A stretch of DNA of 64,000 bases. Source: Allobosea sp. 117. GTDB taxonomy: Bacteria > Pseudomonadota > Alphaproteobacteria > Rhizobiales > Xanthobacteraceae. The notes beneath the pieces are model-generated. The model did no database searches. It had not been told where the DNA came from and worked only from the letters and a program-made list of their open reading frames with translations. Position 1 is the first letter of the stretch. Each line of letters opens with the position of its first letter. Below, one piece after another: positions 54,958 through 62,699 of this stretch. Location of the stretch: NCBI RefSeq assembly GCF_000702305.1, contig NZ_KL370890.1, positions 23,611 to 87,610 on the forward strand, in the 5' to 3' direction. The translations under genes and the position numbers were made by a program.

Positions 54958-56411
54958 GCGCGGACGCGCCGAACGGCGGGTTCAATCTCTGGCAGGGGCG
55001 TTCGCTGCGCTGGCAGGTGATGGCGGCGGTGATCGCCGTCAATCTGTGCGCGGCGCTGGTGGCGGCCGCCGTCATCGTCGCCAATGCGCGGCGCGCGACG
55101 ACGGTGGAGATCGGCTCCTCGCTGGCGATCGCGGCGCGCTTCGTGGAAGAGACGGTGGAGCGCCTCGCCAGCGCCGAGGGCGGGGCGGCCTCGCTGACCC
55201 AGCTTCCCGTCCACATCAGCGGCCTGCGGCACGTGCGCATCCGGATCGAGGACGCCGCCGGCAACGTCGTCGACCTTGCCCCCGGCGCCGGTGCGGCCGG
55301 CGACGACGACAGCGAGGGCGACGTGCCCGCGTGGTTCGCCGATCTGGTCACCGTCGACCGGATGGAGCGCGACATCCCGGTCGCCGAGAACGGCCGGATC
55401 ATCGGTCGCGTGCGGGTGACCGGCGAGGCCTCCGACGAGATCGCCGAGGTGTGGGAGGACATGTCCGACCTCGCGCTGCTCGCCTTCGCGGTGAACATCG
55501 CGATCCTTCTCGCGCTCCATGTCGTGCTCGGCCGCCTGCTGCGGCCGCTGAAGACGCTCTCGGCCGGCCTGCACGAGCTGGAGGCAGGCCGCTTCGGGCA
55601 TCGCCTGCCGACGCCTCAGGTGCGCGAGCTTGCCCTGATCGCCGACCGCTTCAACGCGCTGGGCACGGCGCTGAAGGCGGCGCAGGACGACAATGCCCGC
55701 CTCAACGAGCGGCTGATCCGGGTGCAGGACGACGAGCGGCGGCAGATCGCCGCCGACCTGCACGACGAGCTCGGACCGTGCCTGTTCGGCATCCGCGCCA
55801 ATCTCGAATCCGTCGAGCGGCTGACCGGCCGCGCCGAGCCGGACCTCGCGCGGCGCATCGCCGAGCGGACCGGCACCATCGCCGGCATCCTCGACCGCGT
55901 GCAGGGGCTGAACCGGCGGCTGCTGCGCCGCATCCGCCCGATGGCTCTCGGGCACGTGCCGCTCGCCGCCGTGCTTGCCGACCTCGTCGCCGATTTCGAG
56001 AACCATTCGCCTGGCCGCACCGTCCGCTTCGAGGCGCACGGGCTGGCGGAGCGCTACGGCGACAGCATCGACATCACCATCTATCGCTGCATCCAGGAGG
56101 CGGTCACCAACGCGCTGCGCCACGGCAATGCGCGGACCATCCGCGTGACGCTGCGCGCCCTCGACGGATCCGGGCGCCTCGACCTCGCGGTGGAGGACGA
56201 CGGAAGCGGCATGGCCGAGCAGGCCGCGCCGGGCTTCGGCCTGCTCGGCATCGAGGAGCGGCTTGGCGCGCTCGGCGGATCGTGGCGGATCGTGCCGGCC
56301 TCGCCGCGGGGCACCCGCATCGAGATCACCCTGCCGCTGGGCGGCGCTCCGTCGGGGGCCGCTCTCGATCTTCCCATCCCGGCTGACGCGACGAGGCTCA
56401 ACGCCCTATGA
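54954..56411 (+). CDS. moxY: Sensor histidine kinase MoxY
   Basis: 485-residue membrane kinase of the HPK7 (NarX/DesK-like) class. TM1 is about residues 22-45, a periplasmic sensor region of about 125 residues follows, TM2 is about 171-193, and a HAMP linker precedes the kinase. The phosphoacceptor His270 is in DDERRQIAADLHDELG, and the ATPase region ends with DLAVEDDGSGM and GFGLLGIEERLGALGGSW. ATG 54954 overlaps the moxZ stop. It likely senses methanol or its metabolites and controls MoxX. Confidence 0.92.
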   Translation: MSADAPNGGFNLWQGRSLRWQVMAAVIAVNLCAALVAAAVIVANARRATTVEIGSSLAIAARFVEETVERLASAEGGAASLTQLPVHISGLRHVRIRIEDAAGNVVDLAPGAGAAGDDDSEGDVPAWFADLVTVDRMERDIPVAENGRIIGRVRVTGEASDEIAEVWEDMSDLALLAFAVNIAILLALHVVLGRLLRPLKTLSAGLHELEAGRFGHRLPTPQVRELALIADRFNALGTALKAAQDDNARLNERLIRVQDDERRQIAADLHDELGPCLFGIRANLESVERLTGRAEPDLARRIAERTGTIAGILDRVQGLNRRLLRRIRPMALGHVPLAAVLADLVADFENHSPGRTVRFEAHGLAERYGDSIDITIYRCIQEAVTNALRHGNARTIRVTLRALDGSGRLDLAVEDDGSGMAEQAAPGFGLLGIEERLGALGGSWRIVPASPRGTRIEITLPLGGAPSGAALDLPIPADATRLNAL

Positions 56412-57100
56412 CGAGCGTGCTTGTGATCGACGACCATCCCATCGTGCAGCAGGGCTGCCGGCGCCTCCTCGAGGATGCCGGCGTCGAGCGCGTGCTCGAG
56501 GCGAGCACGGTGCTCGGCGGTTATCGCCTGTTCCGCCGCGAGAAGCCGGACGTGGTGATCGTCGACCTCGCGCTGAACGGCAGCGGGCTCAGCGGCCTCA
56601 TGCTGGTGCGGCGCCTGAGGGCGCAGAACGCGCGCACGCCGATCCTCGTCTTCAGCATGCATGGCGATCCGGTGATCGCCAGCCGCGCGCTGGAAGCCGG
56701 CGCCACCGGCTATGTGCTGAAAGACACCTCCTCCGGGGCGCTGCTGGAGGCGTTCGAGAAGGTGCGGCGCGGCCAGCCTTATATGAGCCACGACCTCGCC
56801 ATGCAGGTGGCGCTGCTCGGCAGCCGCAGCCGTACAACCCCGCTCGCCGACATCACGCCGCGCGAGCTGCAGACGCTGGCGCTGCTCGCCGACGGCAAGG
56901 ACTACACGGCGATCGCCGGCGAGCTCGGCGTCAGCTACAAGACCGTCGCCAACACCTGCTCTCAGCTCAAATCCAAACTCGGCGCCTCCAGCCTGCCCGA
57001 GCTGGTGCGGGTCGCGATCCAGTATCTGTCGTCGTCGCCCGTCGGTGGACGCTCCGGGCCGTGGCCCGCCGCCGGCGCCGTGGACACCAAGCTGGGCTAG
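56408..57100 (+). CDS. moxX: Response regulator MoxX (NarL/LuxR family)
   Basis: 230-residue regulator. The receiver has Asp8-Asp9 (VLVIDDHP), phosphoacceptor Asp53 (VVIVDLALNG) and Lys105 (GYVLKD). A LuxR-type helix-turn-helix follows (about residues 147-205: DITPRELQTLALLADGKDYTAIAGELGVSYKTVANTCSQLKSKL). Its start overlaps the moxY stop by 4 bp. Homologues activate mxaF transcription, and a palindrome in the mxaF-moxZ gap is a plausible site. Confidence 0.93.
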   Translation: MTSVLVIDDHPIVQQGCRRLLEDAGVERVLEASTVLGGYRLFRREKPDVVIVDLALNGSGLSGLMLVRRLRAQNARTPILVFSMHGDPVIASRALEAGATGYVLKDTSSGALLEAFEKVRRGQPYMSHDLAMQVALLGSRSRTTPLADITPRELQTLALLADGKDYTAIAGELGVSYKTVANTCSQLKSKLGASSLPELVRVAIQYLSSSPVGGRSGPWPAAGAVDTKLG

Positions 57101-57180
57101 GTGGATTACGTCATGGTCCGGCCGAGAGCCGGCTCAACTCCAGCAGGCGATGCTCTGCTGCGCGTGTCGTTGATTGACGT

Positions 57181-58017
57181 TCAGCTCGTTTGCGCGAGCT
57201 CGGTGCCGATGTGCTTCAGGTACAGATTCAGCAGCTCGGCCTGGGTCGAGATGTTGAGCTTTTCGTAGGCGTTCTTGCGATGGGTTTTCACCGTCGCCAG
57301 CGAGATGCCGAGCTGGGACGCTATCGATTCCGAGGAATGCCCTCGCAGGACGAGCTCCAGCACCTGCCGTTCGCGTGAGCTGATCCTGCCCTTTCCGAAC
57401 GGATCGGCCTGGCGCGGCTCCGACTGGTCATGACTGGCGCGGTTGCGGCGCCAATACGCACTGAAGCAGGCGAGAAGGAAGACGAGCTCGTCCTGGATCA
57501 GATCGAGATCGGCTTTCTGGAAGTCGCCATTTCGCAGATAGCGGTAGAGCGCGAGCTCGACGGTTTCGTCAGCTTCTAGCCGGAGGGCGATGTCGACTTC
57601 AGCGAGGCCCTCCGGCCAATCTTGCGTCACGTAGCCGATCTCCTCGCGGCTCGTCACCTTGATCCGGTAATCATTGTAGAACTCGCTTTGAAAGAAGACG
57701 TCGGGAGCGAGGTCGCGGATGCGATAGACACCGGAAGCAAGCCCGGCACGCTGGGCCTGGTAGAACGGGTTGAGGGCATAGGTCTTTTCCAGATACTCCC
57801 GAACGCCGTTCTTGGCCTTCTCGCCGGTGAAATTGTCGAAGACATGGATGGGGCCCTGGTCTCGCCGGTGCACGAAGATCGTCGCCGCGTCGAAAGCCAC
57901 GCGTTCGGCGAGGTGCCCTATGAGGGTTTCGGCGAAATCGTCCCGGTCGATCGCCCTGACGAGGCATGCCGCCCGCTCATGTGCATGCCGCATCCGCCGC
58001 TCTTCACCCCGCGCCAC
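57181..58017 (-). CDS. LuxR-family transcriptional regulator
   Basis: 278-residue regulator with an N-terminal ligand/GAF-like domain (AERVAFDAATIFVHRRDQGPIHVFDNFTGEKAKNGVREYLEKTYALNPFYQAQRAG) and a C-terminal LuxR HTH (ISSRERQVLELVLRGHSSESIASQLGISLATVKTHRKNAYEKLNI). It is divergent from the aminotransferase gene (97-bp gap). The N-terminal domain lacks an obvious acyl-homoserine-lactone signature, so a metabolite ligand is likely. Convergent with moxX across an 80-bp gap with only small hairpins. Confidence 0.88.
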   Translation of the reverse strand: MARGEERRMRHAHERAACLVRAIDRDDFAETLIGHLAERVAFDAATIFVHRRDQGPIHVFDNFTGEKAKNGVREYLEKTYALNPFYQAQRAGLASGVYRIRDLAPDVFFQSEFYNDYRIKVTSREEIGYVTQDWPEGLAEVDIALRLEADETVELALYRYLRNGDFQKADLDLIQDELVFLLACFSAYWRRNRASHDQSEPRQADPFGKGRISSRERQVLELVLRGHSSESIASQLGISLATVKTHRKNAYEKLNISTQAELLNLYLKHIGTELAQTS

Positions 58018-58114
58018 CGACGCCCATCCGCGCCATCCCTCTCTGGGAGGATAGGCGAGGACGAGGCGCTGTCACAATAAATCATGCAGGAAGAGCAGCC
58101 AACGACAGCGGACA

Positions 58115-59248
58115 ATGCCGATGAAATACGCTCGCATGGTGATCGAGGCCGAAGCGCCGGAAGAGTACGGATATGAGCGGATTCGCTTCAATCTCTCGGA
58201 AAGCTCGATCCGCGACCAGACGCTTCACAGCTTCGCATCCGCGCTGCCCGACTTGACGCTGTTCTATGGCGAGCATCGCGGCGAGGCGCGCCTGCGCCGG
58301 CTGATCGCCGCGCAGGGAACGGGCCTGGCGCCGGATCATGTTCTGGTGACGGCCGGGGCGGCCGGCGCGCTTTTCATCATAGCGACCTCGCTGCTGTCGC
58401 CCGATGACCATCTCGTCGTCGTCAGGCCGAACTATGCGACGAATATCGAGACGCCGAAGGCGATCGGCTGCGAGATCACCTATATCGACCAGTCGTTCGA
58501 TGATGGTTTCGCGCTTGATCTCGATGCAATCGCGCGGGCGATCCGCCCGAACACGCGCTATGTCAGCATCACCTGCCCGCACAACCCGACGGGCACGGTG
58601 ATCTCCGAGCCCGCCCTGCGGCAACTGATCGCGCTGGTCCAGGTCCGCGGTTGCCGCCTGCTCGTCGACGAGACCTATCGCGACCTGTCCTATGGCGAGC
58701 AGCTCCCGGTCGCCGCCAGCCTCAGTCCCAGCGTGATCAGCGTCTCCTCGTTGTCCAAGGCTTATGGCATTCCGGGCATCCGGGTCGGCTGGATCGTCAC
58801 CCGCGACGCCGCTCTCTACCAAACCTTCCTGGCCGCCAAGGAGCAGATCGGGATTTGCGGCAGCGTCATCGACGAATGGATCGCGGGCACGATGCTCGAG
58901 CGGCGCGACAGCTTCCTGGCGGCGCTCTCGCCGCTGATGCACGAACGATTGGCGATCACGCGCGACTGGGTGGCGAACGATCCCCTGATCGAGTGGGTCG
59001 AACCCAAGGGCGGCGTCGTGGCCTTTCCGCGCATGAAGGTCGACGACGATTTCGATTTCGACCGCTTCTACGCGACGCTGCTCGACAAATACGGCACCTA
59101 TGTCGGACCGGGTCATTGGTTCGGCATGCCACGCAGCCATTTCCGCATCGGCTTCCTGTGGCCGCTCGAAGAGGAACTGCGCGGCGGACTGGCCGCGATC
59201 TCGGCCGCCATCCGCGAGACCGCGTCTCAACCGGACGTGGCGGCCTGA
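58115..59248 (+). CDS. PLP-dependent aminotransferase, class I/II
   Basis: 377-residue fold-type I aminotransferase. The PLP lysine is Lys215 in SVSSLSKAYGIPGIRVGW; CPHNPTG with Asn157 and VDETYRDL with Asp185 are standard cofactor contacts. It starts at ATG 58115, with a second in-frame ATG at 58121. Neighbours are a LuxR regulator and, convergently, an inositol-phosphatase-family enzyme. The substrate cannot be told; a role in amino acid catabolism linked to the downstream amino acid importer is plausible. Confidence 0.88.
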   Translation: MPMKYARMVIEAEAPEEYGYERIRFNLSESSIRDQTLHSFASALPDLTLFYGEHRGEARLRRLIAAQGTGLAPDHVLVTAGAAGALFIIATSLLSPDDHLVVVRPNYATNIETPKAIGCEITYIDQSFDDGFALDLDAIARAIRPNTRYVSITCPHNPTGTVISEPALRQLIALVQVRGCRLLVDETYRDLSYGEQLPVAASLSPSVISVSSLSKAYGIPGIRVGWIVTRDAALYQTFLAAKEQIGICGSVIDEWIAGTMLERRDSFLAALSPLMHERLAITRDWVANDPLIEWVEPKGGVVAFPRMKVDDDFDFDRFYATLLDKYGTYVGPGHWFGMPRSHFRIGFLWPLEEELRGGLAAISAAIRETASQPDVAA

Positions 59249-59266
59249 GGGTGCCATGACCTGATC

Positions 59267-59315
59267 CGGAAACCCGTCCCCCCTCCCGGCTGCCGGGGAC
59301 GAGGACGGGTTTCCG
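59267..59315. terminator. Bidirectional hairpin between convergent genes
   Basis: CGGAAACCCGTC (59267-59278) and GACGGGTTTCCG (59304-59315) form a perfect 12-bp stem in the 71-bp gap between two converging genes, a typical shared terminator position. Confidence 0.75.
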
Positions 59316-59319
59316 CGAT

Positions 59320-60135
59320 TCAGCGCAACACCGATTCCGGCCGGGATACCAACTCCCGGGCCAGCGTCGCCAGGACCTCTTCATGCAGTTCCGGCGTCGC
59401 GCTGGCAACGAAGCGCTGGCCGGATGTCAGGCCGAGCGGCCGACCCTCCCAGTCGCTGATGACGCCTCCCGCCGCCCGGATGATCGGTGCGAGCGCGCAA
59501 TAGTCGAACGGATCATGGCCGGCCTCGACGCCGATATCGAGCTGGCCGCTCGCGAGGCGCGCATAGCCGTAGCAACCCGCACCATAGACGCACCAGGCCG
59601 CTTCGGAGCGCAGCGCGGAAACCGCCCGGCGCTCATCGTCGTCAAAGGGTTCGGGGCTGGTGGTGAACATCAGGCTTCCCGGCAGCGAGCGGCGCGCCCG
59701 CGTGGTCACGGCCCTGCCATTGCAGAGCGCCGGCGTGCCTTCGGCCGCGCTCCAGCGCTCGCCGGTAGCGGGGTGATCGATGATGCCGAGCACGGGAAAG
59801 CCGTTGCGGGCGAGCGCAATCAGCGTGCCGTAGAGCGGGATGCCCGCGATGAACTGCTTGGTTCCATCGATCGGGTCGAGCACCCAGACCCATTCATTGT
59901 CCAGATTGGAGGGCTCGAACTCCTCGCCCAGAATTCCGTGGTCGGGGTACTCGGCGGCAATGGCGGCGCGCAGTGCTGCTTCGACCTCCCGGTCGATCGC
60001 CGTGACCGGGCTTGAATCGCTCTTGCTCTCGAAACCCCGCACGCCATGGCCGAACCGCTTGAGGATCACGCCGCTGCATTCCGCCAGGCGGTGGGCGAAG
60101 GGCAGAAAATCGGCAGGCATGGACGGCTGGATCAT
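59320..60135 (-). CDS. Inositol monophosphatase-family phosphatase (HisN-like)
   Basis: 271-residue metal-dependent phosphatase. Metal ligands are visible in GILGEEFE (Glu71) and VLDPIDGTKQF (Asp87, Asp90), and the third site is in VEAGHDPFDYCALAPIIRAAGG. This matches histidinol-phosphatase HisN and related IMPases. ATG 60135 fits the family start; the frame extends further upstream into the permease gene, so later than that is chosen. Its physiological substrate here is uncertain. Confidence 0.85.
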   Translation of the reverse strand: MIQPSMPADFLPFAHRLAECSGVILKRFGHGVRGFESKSDSSPVTAIDREVEAALRAAIAAEYPDHGILGEEFEPSNLDNEWVWVLDPIDGTKQFIAGIPLYGTLIALARNGFPVLGIIDHPATGERWSAAEGTPALCNGRAVTTRARRSLPGSLMFTTSPEPFDDDERRAVSALRSEAAWCVYGAGCYGYARLASGQLDIGVEAGHDPFDYCALAPIIRAAGGVISDWEGRPLGLTSGQRFVASATPELHEEVLATLARELVSRPESVLR

Positions 60136-60161
60136 GGTGGCTTCCGCGGCGGGTGGAACGG

Positions 60162-60845
60162 TCAGCGCTGCGCGTGGCGGTCGAGCCGCGCCTCGAGATG
60201 CGTGACCAGCGTCTGCACGAAGAACGTCAGCACGAGGTAGATCACCGCCGCCGAGATGAAGATCTCGTAGGGGGCGAAGGTTTCCGCGACGATGGACCGG
60301 GCGATGCCGGTGACGTCCAGCAAGGTCACGGTGCTGGCGAGCGCTGTTGCCTTCAGCAGGCTGACGACCTCGTTGCCATAGGCCGGCAGGCACAGGCGCA
60401 GGACGATGGGAACGGTGACGAAACGCAGTTGGTGGAAACGGCTCAGGCCCAGCGCCCAGGATGCCTCCTTCAGGCCCGTGCCCACGCCCAGCATGCCGCC
60501 GCGGATGATCTCCGCGACATAGGCGCCATTGTTGAGCGACAGCGCCAGGCACATGCACCAGAACGGCTCACGCAGGAGCGGCCATAGCGGTCCCGTCCGG
60601 ATGAACTCGGCCTGCGGCAGGCCGAAATAGATCATGAACAACTGCACCAGCAGCGGCGTTCCCCGGAAGAAGTAGACATAGGCTTCCGCCGGCCAGGACA
60701 GCCAGCGCGTGTTGCGGGCGCAGCTCGTCGCGAGCGCGATCGCGAGCCCGAAGACGAGCGAGAACGCGAGCAGGCGCAAGGTGGTGCTCAGCCCCTCCAG
60801 CAGGCGGGGGAAGCTCAGCAGCATCAGCGGCAGATCGAAGCTCAT
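60162..60845 (-). CDS. Polar amino acid ABC permease (HisM/ArtM type)
   Basis: 227-residue inner-membrane permease with about five helices; LLEGLSTTLRLLAFSLVFGLAIALATS starts the fold and YFFRGTPLLVQLFMIYFGLP plus EIIRGGMLGVGTGLKEASWALGLSRFHQLRFVTVPIVLRL carry the conserved motif of the family. ATG 60845 overlaps the second permease stop. The coupled pair and the solute-binding protein form one importer, 26 bp upstream of the phosphatase gene. Confidence 0.9.
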   Translation of the reverse strand: MSFDLPLMLLSFPRLLEGLSTTLRLLAFSLVFGLAIALATSCARNTRWLSWPAEAYVYFFRGTPLLVQLFMIYFGLPQAEFIRTGPLWPLLREPFWCMCLALSLNNGAYVAEIIRGGMLGVGTGLKEASWALGLSRFHQLRFVTVPIVLRLCLPAYGNEVVSLLKATALASTVTLLDVTGIARSIVAETFAPYEIFISAAVIYLVLTFFVQTLVTHLEARLDRHAQR

Positions 60846-61540
60846 CTCGCCGCCGCCGTGAAGCGGTTCGCCCTGCGCTCGAGCCGGCGCATGGTGGCGG
60901 TGATGATCGTCGTGAAGGCGAGATAGATCAGCGCAACGGTGAAATACATGGCGAAGGGCATCGAGTTCGTGGAAGCCGCCATGTCGGCCGTGAACATGAT
61001 CTCCTGCAGGCCGATGACGGAAATCAGCGCCGTATCCTTCACCAGGGAGTTCATGTGGTTGCCGAAGCTCGGCAGCGCCAGGCGCCACATCTGGGGCAGG
61101 CGAACGAGAAAGAACACATGCGAGCGCCTCAGGCCGAGCGCCCTGCCGGCCTCGATCTGCCCCTGATCGACGCCGAGGAAGGCGCCCCGGAAGGTCTCTG
61201 TCGCCGCGGCGCCCACGATCAGGCTGATAGCGAGCGAGCCGGCCCAGAATGGCGAGAGATCGACGAAACGGGTCTGCGGCCAGACGAGTTTTGCCAGGGC
61301 CGTCAGCGTGACCGCCGAGCCGAAATACAAAAGCAGCAGGACGAGGAATTCCGGCGTGCCGCGGAAGATCACCGTATAGGCGTTGGCGGCGGCGCGCACC
61401 GCCCGGTTGCCGGACAGCTTGGCGCTGGCGCCGATGAGACCCCAGACCACCGTCAGAACCAGCGAGACAATGAAGACCAGCAGGATGACGAGCGAGCCCT
61501 GCATGAAGGCGCCGCTCCACCGCCACAGTTCCTCGAACAT
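60842..61540 (-). CDS. Polar amino acid ABC permease (HisQ/ArtQ type)
   Basis: 232-residue inner-membrane permease; YTVIFRGTPEFLVLLLLYFGSAV is the typical first cytoplasmic region and AFLGVDQGQIEAGRALGLRRSHVFFLVRLPQMWRLALP the EAA loop. Partner of the following permease. No ATP-binding subunit gene occurs within the window for this system, so it must lie elsewhere in the genome or be shared. Confidence 0.9.
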   Translation of the reverse strand: MFEELWRWSGAFMQGSLVILLVFIVSLVLTVVWGLIGASAKLSGNRAVRAAANAYTVIFRGTPEFLVLLLLYFGSAVTLTALAKLVWPQTRFVDLSPFWAGSLAISLIVGAAATETFRGAFLGVDQGQIEAGRALGLRRSHVFFLVRLPQMWRLALPSFGNHMNSLVKDTALISVIGLQEIMFTADMAASTNSMPFAMYFTVALIYLAFTTIITATMRRLERRANRFTAAAR

Positions 61541-61609
61541 TGCATATCCCTTGCGGCGCCGGGTCGAGATCGAGCCACCGTCGGCCGGAACCGGCGGTGG
61601 CGCCTCGGA

Positions 61610-62428
61610 TCAGTTGGTTGTGGTGGGCTTCCAGTCGCGGGGATAGATCGGGAAGGGGAAGTATTTCTTGCTGAACCGGTCGAGCGAGCCGTCCTCGGTC
61701 ATGCCGCCGATGGCCTTGTCGATCTCGGCAAGCAGCGCCTCGTTACCCTTGCGCAATCCGACTCCCGCCCCGGCCCCGAAGAGCTTGTCGTCCGCGATCT
61801 CGGGTCCCACGAAGCCGAAACCGGCGCCATCCGGCTTGCTGAGGAAGGCGTCATGCGCCTTCATCGGGTTGGTCATGATGACGTCAACGCGGCCGGCCTT
61901 GATGTCCAGGAACAGCGCTTCGACCGTGTCATAACGCATGACATTGGCATCGGGCATCTTGGCCTTGAGCCAGTCGTCGTACGTGGTCGAGCGCTGCAGG
62001 CCGACCTTGATCGACTTGAAGGCTTCCGGGTCGAGCGACCCGTCCGGCTTGAACAGGGCGAGCTTGGCACTCGTCGGCGCGACGAAGCGGCCGACGGAGA
62101 TCCGGTAGGGTCGGGAGAAATCGATCTTCTTCTGGCGCTCCTCGGTGATGCCCATCGAGGCCACGACGAGATCGAACTTGTTGGCGAGCAGGGCCGGGAT
62201 CATGCCGTCCCACTTCTGGCAGACGAACTCGATCTTGTCGCCAAGGCGCCGGCCGATCTCATTGGCGACATCGACGTCGTAGCCGGCATAGGCGCCGCTG
62301 GCATCGCGGTAGTTGAAGGGGAAAGAGGTGCATTCGATGCCCACCCTCAACTCTCCGGCCTGTGCGCCAGCGGCGCTCGCCGCCACGCCGATCATTGCTG
62401 CGAAGAACCACTTGGCGCTGATTTTCAT
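61610..62428 (-). CDS. Amino acid ABC transporter substrate-binding protein (family 3)
   Basis: 272-residue periplasmic protein; the signal peptide ends near AGAQA-GELRV. VGIECTSFPFNYRDASGAYAGYDVDVANEIGRRLGDKIEFVCQKWDGMIPALLANKFDLVVASMGITEER is the classical family 3 N-terminal lobe. It resembles lysine/arginine/ornithine or octopine/nopaline-type proteins. First gene of the small operon leading to the phosphatase. The 271-bp gap to the divergent gene contains a short dyad, GATGC-N6-GCATC at 62539-62554. Confidence 0.9.
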   Translation of the reverse strand: MKISAKWFFAAMIGVAASAAGAQAGELRVGIECTSFPFNYRDASGAYAGYDVDVANEIGRRLGDKIEFVCQKWDGMIPALLANKFDLVVASMGITEERQKKIDFSRPYRISVGRFVAPTSAKLALFKPDGSLDPEAFKSIKVGLQRSTTYDDWLKAKMPDANVMRYDTVEALFLDIKAGRVDVIMTNPMKAHDAFLSKPDGAGFGFVGPEIADDKLFGAGAGVGLRKGNEALLAEIDKAIGGMTEDGSLDRFSKKYFPFPIYPRDWKPTTTN

Positions 62429-62699
62429 GACCGTTCCCGTTTTTGCAGGCGGCTCGTCCGCGGTAAGAGCCGAGCGAATGGCCGCGGATGCGAAGATTAA
62501 GCACCCGACTGCCGAAGGGGCCTATCATCCCAGAGGTTGATGCGCTGCAGCATCGGGGCAGCGTTCGCTGGCCCGTATCGCATGCGCCCCGGAGGGTTGC
62601 ATGCCCCCAAACCGGTCGTTCGCAAGGCATTGTTTTCCCGCACTGGCGAAGCCGATCCCGCGGGCGATAAGGTGGCCTGCAGACTGCCGGAGCGGAGCC

